Origin: Durusdinium trenchii
Taxonomy: Eukaryota; Sar; Dinophyceae; Suessiales; Symbiodiniaceae
Reading direction: 5' to 3'
Length of the DNA stretch: 64,000 bases
Assembly (NCBI GenBank): GCA_963970005.1
Contig: CAXAMN010023328.1
Location: 503,300-567,299 of the forward strand
Shown: one piece after another, positions 56,707 through 64,000 of the stretch
How the letters are laid out: the number at the start of each line of letters is the position of its first letter
Numbering within the stretch: position 1 is the first letter of the stretch
The notes under the pieces: model-generated
Told to the model about the DNA's origin: nothing
Database searches by the model: none
Seen by the model: the letters and a program-made list of their open reading frames with translations, nothing else
Position numbers and translations under genes: made by a program

Positions 56707-59662
56707 GGGCCCTTTCCATATCATGGGCCAAGCTATCACTGGTTTGGGGTCGGATCTTGCTAGATGGGCAACACAAACTGAGAAGTACCTCACACAGCTC
56801 CTGCACAACCCGATGAAGGGACGAGGTTCCAAGATCTCTTTGTACAATGCTCCTCTGGTTGATCACACGAGATCTCAGGTCTGGAAGAAAGGTCATGTTG
56901 CTTTTTGGGAAAAGATGAAGGTCCGAGTCAATGTGGTGCACCACAACCAAAGCTCCAAAGTGGCACAGGATCTCCTCAATATGATGGACACCTTGCACAC
57001 TCATGCCTCTGAAGGGATGAGCCAGGATCTCTTCAAAGCTTTGGTCAGACACTGGATTGACAATCCTGAAAACGAGCCTCTCGAGATCAGGAGAATCATT
57101 GCGGAAGAAGAGCAGCTGGCGCACAAAGTCATCCTCTCCACCACGAGTGAAGAATATCGAGTGTGGCTCGAAAAAGCTCACCAGAAAGGGCTTCGAGGTC
57201 TGTTCAGGAATCTCAGGCAGCGAGATGTTCCATGGCAACGACCCTTTCAACATCTCCCTGCTGAACAGAGACACCAAGCCAGGGAGGAACAGTGGGGCAA
57301 CATATGGACTCCAAGGACTGGACCTCGACCGATTCGACAGTGGGATCTTCTTCATCAAGCAGCTGTCGATCAAGCTCAACAGCTACCACCCATCCAATCC
57401 TATCAACTCCAACAACTGATGAGAAGGTTGCCCAATAAAGCTTCAGGACCTGATGGCATTTCCTACGACTTCCTCAGGCACTTGCCATACCCAGCAGTGG
57501 AGAAGCTTGCTGGCCTTCTCACTACGATGGAAAGGGAAGGAGAACTTGCCATCCAACTACGGGCCACAAACATTGTGCTCATCCCCAAGAATATCAAAGT
57601 CGAGAGACCTATTGCCCTCACGAGCTGTCTTTACCGTTTGTGGTGCAGTTGCCGGAAAGCTGATTTGCAAAGATGGCAAATGACCCTGGATGAACAGCTG
57701 CCATGGGATCAAGCTCGTCCTGGACGTGATTGCCTGAGTATAGCCATTGGGCGCATGCTTCATGCTGAAATCGCCAAGCACCAAGGGGTTCACACTGTGA
57801 CTTGCTTAGCTGATCTCACTTGTTTCTATGACTATGTGGACTTGGATCAGATCATCGAACCGGCCAGAGAGCTTGCCTACCCTCCGTTGCATCTCAAGTT
57901 TGCGCTTGATCTTTACCGAGGTCCTCGCACCCTTCAAGCGGAAGGAATCAATGGAGATCCCAAGCACTATGACAAAGGCATCCTTCAAGGATGCCCGCAA
58001 GCTCCAGCAATCTCCAAGTTGATCCTCTTCAAGCCCTTGAAGGCCTTGGTCCAAGATCATCCGGCGGTCTCCCTGCAGACGTGGGTGGATGATGTGAGCT
58101 TTGACATCCACAGCAGGGATGCAGACTTTGCAGCAAGGGAAGCCTTGGGAGCCTTCAGGACTCTAAAACGTCAGGTTGAGGAAGCGGGGCTCAAGCTGGA
58201 TACAGACAAGACCGGGTTCCTCACCAGCTCGAAAGAAGCGGCCCGAGCACTGAAAGCTCTTCTGCAAGAGGGAGATCCTGACCACTACGACGTCCTCCGT
58301 GATTTGGGAGTCGACTCAACAGCTGGCCGCAAGAGACGGGTTCAGCAGGTCAAGAAACGCTTCCTCAAAGGCAAAGGAAGAGTTGGAATTCTTCATCGTC
58401 TTCGTTTGACCAAAGGCATCCGCTACAGGCTCCACAAGGGAGCGGTGCACCCAGTGATGTCATGGGGCGCTCAAGCAAACGGACTAGCTCCACAACGACG
58501 TCAGCAACTTCGAGTGCTAGCCGGGAGAGGCCTCAAACTCCAACGATCCGGGTCAGCTGATGTGGTTTTTGACATGCATCCCAGCCAACCTGATCCAGGA
58601 GATTCCATCATCCTCCAGCACTTGCACACGGTTTGGAAAGTCCTGCACAGCTTCAGTGAGAGCAAGCAACACCTTTTCTGGACCAGCTGGAACACTGCCC
58701 TTGGAGCCCTTCAGAAAGTTCGATACAGGTGGCAAGTTGTGTCGGGACCATTGCAAGCGCTCCAAGCATACATGCTGGATCTCGATTTTGACATCTCAGA
58801 TGGACGTCAATGGAAAAGGACTGGCTACGGTGGAATCCCTGACTGCCGCCTTTCTTTGGAAGATCCCTGGCCGGTGTTGAATCAGCAGATCCTTCAAGAA
58901 TTCCGTTGGCAGCGACTTCTTCGCCTGACGAGGTATGAGGGTTGCCACGACATCGAAAGACCGTTGGACTGGATGATCAGCCATCACATCCAGAGGACCA
59001 CGAGTGAGCATTTGGCCACGGGATTGAGGGCTTTCCACCAAGGCACGCTTCTCACCTTCATCCATATGCTTTGGCAGTGCAGTTTCTGGAAGGGTAGGGT
59101 CAAGGATGTGTCCGCAGAGTGGAAAAGCAGACTGGAGGCAGGCACTGATCCTGAGCTGTGGCAACGGGGCTTCGTGCAAAGCATCTTCTATGAGGCAGAG
59201 GAAGGATGTGCCACCCTCGAAGGCACTGGACTCTGGAAAGACCTTGGACATCTCAAGCTTGACAAGGGCCACATTTGCTCCATTGCGGTTTCTCCTACTT
59301 GTGGAGACAAGAGACACAAAAGATTTGCTTTCGCAATCTGTGCTCATCTCACCTCTTCCCGCAAGCAAGTGGCATCGATCACTGGCATCTGCCCAGCTCC
59401 CGCTACCAAAAAGAGAGCCTTGTTCTATGCTTTGAAGCATTTGGCTTTGCATGTGATCGGGAGGACTCCTGTTGCGCTGTATGATGCTGGGGTCTGGGAA
59501 GCCTGGAAGCCACATGCTGCTTTTGAAGCCTATCCTGACCTCTTCACAGGTCTGGAGTATGAAGATTTTGATCACGTTTGGCCACTCCTCTTCCGTCAAG
59601 GAGCTCGCCCAGAACGAGATGAGGCGGGTCACTCAGGCAGATACTCAGAAGTTAGCCAATAA
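56537..59662 (+). CDS. Retrotransposon reverse transcriptase with degenerate RNase H-like region
   Basis: The frame is 1041 codons long; real coding begins near 56690. RT signatures: LPNKASGPDGISYDFL, ERPIALTSCLYRLW, the A box ADLTCFYDYVDL (catalytic Asp), the B box ILQGCPQAPAISK, the C box TWVDDVSFDIH (catalytic Asp pair at 58088-58093) and EAGLKLDTDKTGF. A His/Cys region follows (HMLWQCSFW). From about residue 910 the order of an RNase H fold is recognisable (ICSIAVSPTCGDK, PATKKRALFYALKHL, VALYDAGVWEAW), but the first Asp and the Glu are replaced, so RNase H activity is probably lost. The frame ends at a stop near 59662 after a shift around 59590. The domain order endonuclease-RT-RNase H resembles the I/Tad/R1-like LINE assemblage, stated here only as a structural analogy. 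Confidence 0.95.
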   Translation: MPAASRLLLIGTFHGSLTVLWPSPFSVTTLLSQFNNCRDFLLLGRPSNFLPCFWEDEGPFHIMGQAITGLGSDLARWATQTEKYLTQLLHNPMKGRGSKISLYNAPLVDHTRSQVWKKGHVAFWEKMKVRVNVVHHNQSSKVAQDLLNMMDTLHTHASEGMSQDLFKALVRHWIDNPENEPLEIRRIIAEEEQLAHKVILSTTSEEYRVWLEKAHQKGLRGLFRNLRQRDVPWQRPFQHLPAEQRHQAREEQWGNIWTPRTGPRPIRQWDLLHQAAVDQAQQLPPIQSYQLQQLMRRLPNKASGPDGISYDFLRHLPYPAVEKLAGLLTTMEREGELAIQLRATNIVLIPKNIKVERPIALTSCLYRLWCSCRKADLQRWQMTLDEQLPWDQARPGRDCLSIAIGRMLHAEIAKHQGVHTVTCLADLTCFYDYVDLDQIIEPARELAYPPLHLKFALDLYRGPRTLQAEGINGDPKHYDKGILQGCPQAPAISKLILFKPLKALVQDHPAVSLQTWVDDVSFDIHSRDADFAAREALGAFRTLKRQVEEAGLKLDTDKTGFLTSSKEAARALKALLQEGDPDHYDVLRDLGVDSTAGRKRRVQQVKKRFLKGKGRVGILHRLRLTKGIRYRLHKGAVHPVMSWGAQANGLAPQRRQQLRVLAGRGLKLQRSGSADVVFDMHPSQPDPGDSIILQHLHTVWKVLHSFSESKQHLFWTSWNTALGALQKVRYRWQVVSGPLQALQAYMLDLDFDISDGRQWKRTGYGGIPDCRLSLEDPWPVLNQQILQEFRWQRLLRLTRYEGCHDIERPLDWMISHHIQRTTSEHLATGLRAFHQGTLLTFIHMLWQCSFWKGRVKDVSAEWKSRLEAGTDPELWQRGFVQSIFYEAEEGCATLEGTGLWKDLGHLKLDKGHICSIAVSPTCGDKRHKRFAFAICAHLTSSRKQVASITGICPAPATKKRALFYALKHLALHVIGRTPVALYDAGVWEAWKPHAAFEAYPDLFTGLEYEDFDHVWPLLFRQGARPERDEAGHSGRYSEVSQ

Positions 59663-60398
59663 AACTGGCAAGCTGTTTGAGCCCAAAGAGATCCTTGATT
59701 TGCAGTCTCACGTTGATGACGATGCCCATGAGATTCTTCTCAGTGCAGGTGAACGCATGAGCATCCTTCTCAAAGAGAAATCCCACTTCATGCACCGCAA
59801 AGAGGAGACCATCAAGGACAAAATCCCGCTCATCCAACAGAAGAAAGAACTCCTGGCCGATTGGCTGAGCAAGCCATCAACGGCGGGTCACCAATGGCAG
59901 GCTTTCCGCAGTGGCATTCAATGTGGGCTATGCAAGCTGAGATACCACAGCAAGAGCTTAGTTGCCGAGCTCAAAGAAGCCAATGAGAAGCCATGTCAAA
60001 GTGCCCCAAGCAAAGCTGAGCCCAAGCTGACCAGAATGGAGGTGATCCACGCACTGGTCTCCGGGCAGCAAGGTCCAAAGAAAGGAATCCACCACTTGCA
60101 GTTGGATCGTGCTTACTTGCGCTGTACTGAATGTCGGAGCTACATTCTTGCCAGGACCAATGAAGACTCCTTCAACCGATTCATCGGAGAACCATGTCAT
60201 TGCGGACCACTGGAACCAAGCCTCAACAATGCCCATGTCACGCACACCCTGGCCAGACAAGGCATGTCAGTTGAGTGCACGCGGTGTCATGGCAGAACGA
60301 AGATCGTCGAGGACCAGCTCGTGATGACGACGAAGCTCCGGCAGAGATGCAACAGTACAGCATCGAGAGACTTGCGACAAATGTTCGCGGCATCATGA
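59600..60398 (+). CDS. Retrotransposon C-terminal Cys-rich module
   Basis: In a third frame the reading continues with SVKELAQNEMRRVTQADTQ, equivalent to the last RNase H helix, and then about 250 further residues. These include CGLCKLRYH, YLRCTECRSYI, EPCHCGP and VECTRCHGRTKI, four CxxC-type or CxC knuckles that could bind zinc and nucleic acid. The stop is at 60396-60398, about 19 bases before the A8 tail. This region would form the C-terminus of ORF2 if the shift near 59590 were absent. Confidence 0.75.
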
Positions 60399-60425
60399 GC
60401 ACTCAGAAAAGGCGTGCAAAAAAAA

Positions 60426-60458
60426 CATATATATTATATATATATATATACGATTACC
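60426..60458. repeat. Right target-site duplication, TA-rich
   Basis: CATATATATT and TA repeats end in TATACGATTACC. This matches the end of the left flank (TATACTATTACC) and begins directly after the A8 tail. Confidence 0.7.
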
Positions 60459-61970
60459 CATGCAACGGGCACAGGCTTCCATCAATGAACCATGGAATTT
60501 GGCAGCAAGTGAGGGGAACCTTCCATGCCAGAGACCGCTTTGAACCAGGTCGCCGGCCCCAAGAACTAGAGCAGATGCCTGTAGAAGGCTGCTATGATGA
60601 TATACCACGAATCCATCATAGCGACCATGCCTTTGCAAAATATATAACCCAGGGTTGAGACTTGTGTTCCATGTTCTTGTGGTTTGCCATGCCACTGGAT
60701 TGAACGGGGTTGCCTTGGTAATGTGGCCGTCTAAGGCAACATCATCCATCCTTGTGGTCGGCAATACGCTCGCGTGAGCAGGAGAACTGACACAGTCGAA
60801 AGGGACTTCCTGCCGCAGTGGCAGTGACATCAAATTTTTGTCGTTTGCACGGGTCCCTATCGACACTGCTTTGTTGCGCCGCTAATATTAGGAACCGATA
60901 GTTGAACTAATGCATTTGTTTAGTGGGATTTCAGGAGGGAGTCCAGGAGCGTTTGAGAGTTTTCACACCTTGCCAGTGTTCACCTTGCCATGCTCCTGCT
61001 TTCTGTGTCTTTCCCTGTGGATGTAACATGATGTAACATACCTACCCCCTCATGGACTGGCGGCACCGAACTGGACCAGCGACCCACCGAACTTAGGAGC
61101 TCACACCACCAAGCTTTGTGAGCCTTGTTTGGGCGATGCGGGTCTCGGCCTGTTTTCAGTTGTGGAAACGAACCGAAAGAGATGGGCGTGGGAGAGGATC
61201 TGGGAGAGGATCGCCAAGGTCCAAGGTGGTTTATTGGAAAAACCGGCCCTGAAGAATCTGTGTGGGAGCCTTCAACCCCAAACTTGGAGAGTCTATCAAG
61301 ATATAATCTTTCTTCCAGTCGCGGGTAGTGTTTGTGGTCCGGTGCTATATAGATTCTATAATTGTCAGTATGCTGGAAACGTGTTAGCGTTATGCATTTG
61401 CGTTCTAGTTCTGAAAAGGCAGTTCTTTTTTGAATCTATGATTGCAATGGCTTGCAGGACAGTATGCCAAGCACAGCTTCTCACAGTTGGGCTCAATTCC
61501 TGCCAGCCTGCTCAGTTTCATCCAGCTTGCACGAGCATGCATGATTTGAAATAGAGCACCTCTCCGAAAGGGTGTAAGAAGGTGTAAGAAAGATAGCGGT
61601 GGGGTTGACAACCCACCCAGTAGTTGAGTAAACGATATATATATATATATATGTATAAGAATGTACGTGTATAATTGTGGAAGAAAGCAACCCACATGTC
61701 CAATAATATATATATATATATTAAACATTATTTAACATAATATTCATAACCCATATCCTCTATAATAAGGTAACGTACCGCCTACCGTGATATGATCGTC
61801 ATCACATGTCGTCACTCTAGGACTCTTAGGCCCTTGAGCCTTCGCCATTCATTCTGGGGAACCACCGTTGAGGTCAACAGTCGACCCAGCCACTATGGCA
61901 TACTCTTCGTCCAAGGGAATCTCTATGAAAACCATGGTTTCCTGCAGATTTTACCTTAAACCAATTCTAG
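60459..61970. other. No assignable gene
   Basis: Right flank of the element. One 141-codon plus-strand frame (61129-61554) has no GC3 bias and no recognised domain. TA tracts lie at 61636-61653 and 61704-61722. Confidence 0.4.
61636..61722. repeat. Two TA microsatellites
   Basis: TA runs at 61636-61653 and 61704-61722, separated by about 50 bp. Confidence 0.85.
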
Positions 61971-63581
61971 GACTTCAGGAACGCCTGGATTCACCGTGTT
62001 TTCACTGCTGACCACGGCCAGGGCCAAGTTGCAGCACCGGGAGATGCCCTTTCTCATGCGTGAGCAACCTGCCGTGTCACCAGGCCCAGGCTTAACCTCG
62101 TGCGACCTGAGGTGGATATTGGGTCCGTTCACCCCCATTGAACCCTGGATGACCCTGACCGATCGTCGCTTGCTTCTGGCGCCGCTACCGGTCGTCCGGC
62201 ATGAAACTTTCAACAGACCAGGGAGATCAACCTAGCAAGGTTTGGGTCTCCGGTCTTTGGACCCATAGCCATCTGTCATGCCACCTGAATCAAGTGGGAC
62301 GAACATGGGTTTTCACTGGCGGGCATGGACAAATCCACGCCAGGCTCAGCAGTTGAGTTAGGGCAGCACTGTGCTGCTTGCCGCTTAAGGAGTCCGAAGC
62401 AAGCCATTGGAGCACAATAAAAACCATGTCAATGCTGTTGGTTGTCCAGAGGCGAAGTAACGATACAGTATTTGGGCAGACTTGGCAGGAAGCAATTTTG
62501 GACAGTGACGGATTTTAGTTCCCTGTCGATTTGTCCTTTAGAAAATGGGAGGGTTGGTGGTCCTTTAGAAGGAGGTCATTCAGAAAAAACTGGAGTGGAG
62601 GTACAACCTCAGACGTTGTTCCTATTCATTTTCGATTGGCAAGGTGTCTCTCTCTCTCTCTCGCTCGAAATGGCTAGGTGCTTTTAATTGCCTGCCAGAA
62701 ACAATTTTCAAGCAAAGATTGCCTTTTACTATTGGTTGTTTGATCAATAGAGGGGATACCCCAGGCCCCAAGCCTACAACCAATTAATTAGTATAGGTAT
62801 ACGGTATATGGCACCTGGCGCATTGTTTTCAACCGGCATTTTTGAGAGAGCTGAGGTCGGAGTTCAACGCGCAAGAGCTGTCAGACTTCAGCCCGGACCC
62901 TTGGCATCGACGCCGTTTAACACACTGGGCGGATGTGGGCACAGCTACAAGACGAAAAACGTATGTGGGCGTGGGTCAGTAGGTGTGGTGGGTCACTAAC
63001 ATTTTGAGCTTCTCTCCAATTTTTTGTGGATGAAGTCTGGCATCCGAAACTTACAGGTGCCAAGGGTGTAAGAAATTGTAAGAAGGCCTTCAGTCCTGCT
63101 TGTTTAGCTATTGGGTCCTACTGAAGAAGCATAGGGGCCCCATTAGTCCAATCCTCAAATCCGGGTGCTGGTACTGGTACCCATTGATTGTTCCGGCGCA
63201 CACATTCATCCGAAGCAGGTTCTTAGAGCATTGTGCTGTCCAGGTTCGGTTGGTCTGGATGTTTGCTTGAGAAAGTCTTTGCTTTCTGCCAAAGAAGAAT
63301 CCTGCTCCTAGTAGCGATGCCCTTTGCTCCTAGTAGCGTCCGATTGCTCCTAGTAGTAAGGCCAGGAGCCCGGTTCGTAGCCTCCGATCGCTCCGTTCCT
63401 AGCGCTGCCAGGAGCCCCGTTCATATAGCGTCCTCTAGCTGCTAAGTGTTTGGAGGTCAAAAGACTTGGTTTTGGCCCTTCCAGACGACCTTGCCGCCCT
63501 GCTCGATGTATCGTCCAGGCTGGGGCGCAGCCAAGTTACGCCTCCCAAAGGTCTGACCGCGGCGCACCGTCTCCGGCGACC
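61971..63581 (+). CDS. Three phase-matched exons of an unknown gene, cut by the window edge
   Basis: Exon 61971-62111 (after TTCTAG; reads VFSLLTTARAKLQHREMPFL) ends in phase 2 at a GT donor. Exon 62847-62960 (after TTTTTGAG; reads LRSEFNAQELSDFSPDPWHR) begins and ends in phase 2, with donor GTATGT. Exon 63456-63581 (after TTTGGAG; reads VLALPDDLAALLDVSSRLGR) begins in phase 2 and ends at GTAGAA. All three junctions agree in phase and all exons are GC3-rich, which makes a real gene likely. The Leu/Ala-rich helices, for example LPDDLAALLDVSSRLG, faintly resemble OPR/RAP helical repeats, but I do not assign the family. Start and end are not in view. Confidence 0.55.
62648..62663. repeat. CT microsatellite in intron
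   Basis: CT run in the intron between the first and second recognised exons of the last gene. Confidence 0.85.
63299..63425. repeat. CTCCTAGTAGC / CCAGGAGC short-repeat cluster
   Basis: GCTCCTAGTAG occurs three times in about 60 bp, followed by two GCCAGGAGCCC words and GTTCGTAGC / GTTCCTAGC variants. The same words make the cluster at 40.79-40.85 kb. It lies in an intron, about 30 bp upstream of the 63456 exon. Confidence 0.65.
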
Positions 63582-63925
63582 GTAGAACGGCGTCCAGGAC
63601 GTGGCGCTGGGCGGCATGGGCGCTACTTGTAGCATCTTGTAGCGCAGAACGGTTGGTGGATGTGAGTTGTTGTCTTGATGGGTCTTGATGCTTGCCATGT
63701 AGTGTCAACAAGCTGACCATCAGAGTTACATTCAGACTGGTCAGAGTTTCATGTCGCAATCACCCAGTGAACCGGCACGGGATAGCCAACAAACTTTTCG
63801 GGTGTCCTTTGGTTGTCAGTGGCCCCATCGATCGCGGTTCTTTGTCAGTGAACGTACCACCGTTTTGCCTCAATGCACACGTCTATTATGGCAGAGTTCC
63901 GAGTCTCAATTACAGTAATAGAGGG

Positions 63926-64000
63926 TGACCATCGTCATCATCACCACCACCACCATCATCATCATCATCACCATCACCATCATCATCACCATCATAATTG
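63926..64000. repeat. CAT/CAC trinucleotide repeat
   Basis: Imperfect CAT and CAC units run to the end of the window. One frame would read poly-His, another Ser/Ile or Thr; no start codon or exon context supports coding. Confidence 0.9.

Larger units (their letters stand above)
53574..60425 (+). mobile_element. Full-length non-LTR retrotransposon with USP-like protease, endonuclease and reverse transcriptase
   Basis: The element is about 6.85 kb and starts at spliced-leader relics (53574-53602). Domains in order: ORF1 with a Cys zinc finger and coiled coil (from ATG 53698); a ubiquitin-specific-protease-like domain (about 55030-55900); an AP-type endonuclease (about 55890-56690); reverse transcriptase (about 57400-58250 within a 1041-codon frame); a degenerate RNase H-like segment (about 59260-59520); and a Cys-rich C-terminal module (to 60398). 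The 3' untranslated region is only about 19 bases and ends in A8 (60418-60425), typical of target-primed reverse transcription. The reading frame changes near 54387, between about 54500 and 55030 (at least once), and near 55940, 56690 and 59590, so this copy cannot make an unbroken polyprotein unless these are sequence errors or recoding sites. In-frame stop codons are absent between the shifts, so the copy is young or the shifts are technical. Confidence 0.95.

Noticed and set aside
63926-64000. CAT repeat considered as a poly-His coding end or a CRISPR-like array
   Set aside because: Units are only three bases, with no spacers and no exon context.
1-64000. tRNA, rRNA, spliced-leader RNA genes or CRISPR arrays
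   Set aside because: None seen by eye. The only spliced-leader-like sequence is the truncated relic set at 53574-53602, which lacks a full leader and donor site. A tRNAscan or Rfam run would settle the tRNA and rRNA question.

Overview
The window looks like nuclear DNA of a dinoflagellate, most likely a Suessiales alga (Symbiodiniaceae or Polarella relatives). Four observations support this. Coding appears as short, GC3-rich exons scattered in long AT-rich introns. Where a homologue fixes the reading frame, the introns often begin with GA or GC instead of GT and end in AG. All recognisable host genes lie on the + strand, as in dinoflagellate unidirectional clusters. The one full-length retrotransposon begins exactly at relics of the dinoflagellate spliced leader. 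Simple repeats (TA, GA, GATA, TAG, CAT) are abundant. The genus cannot be fixed from the sequence alone.

Layout. 1-9.7 kb: mostly non-coding, microsatellite-rich. 9.95-11.1 kb: four copies of a ~273-bp tandem repeat containing a 10-N gap whose flanks are duplicated. 11-19 kb: non-coding with isolated exon-like islands, including one OPR/RAP-type repeat exon at 16.7 kb. 19.2-26.9 kb: a multi-exon P-loop NTPase gene of the zeta-toxin-like kinase family. 28.67-35.41 kb: a multi-exon gene for a MESH1/HDDC3-type (p)ppGpp/NADPH hydrolase; its 2.8-kb second intron contains a two-exon gene for a small secreted cysteine-rich protein. 35.9-36.8 kb, minus strand: an orphan LINE RNase H domain next to a TAG trinucleotide repeat. 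37.8-43.0 kb: a multi-exon gene of unknown function. 46.5-46.9 kb: two exons of a cysteine-rich protein. 49.4-52.0 kb: a possible organelle-targeted protein. 53.57-60.43 kb: a non-LTR retrotransposon. 61.97-63.58 kb: three phase-compatible exons of a gene that probably runs off the right edge. 63.93-64.0 kb: a CAT repeat.

The most interesting object is the retrotransposon. In order it carries spliced-leader relics, a zinc-finger/coiled-coil ORF1, a ubiquitin-specific-protease-like (peptidase C19) domain with an apparently complete Cys-His-Asp triad, an AP-type endonuclease, a reverse transcriptase with an intact DD motif, a degenerate RNase H-like region and a C-terminal Cys-rich module. It ends in eight A's, and both sides carry a matching TA-rich target-site duplication. 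The copy has several frameshifts but long uninterrupted reading between them. MESH1 (stringent-response alarmone hydrolase) and the zeta-like kinase lie next to each other in one orientation; whether they are functionally linked is unknown.

Limits: exon borders were read by eye from homology, phase and dinucleotides. Several internal exons could not be located, and genes without a recognised homologue are supported only by open frame, GC3 and splice-phase agreement.
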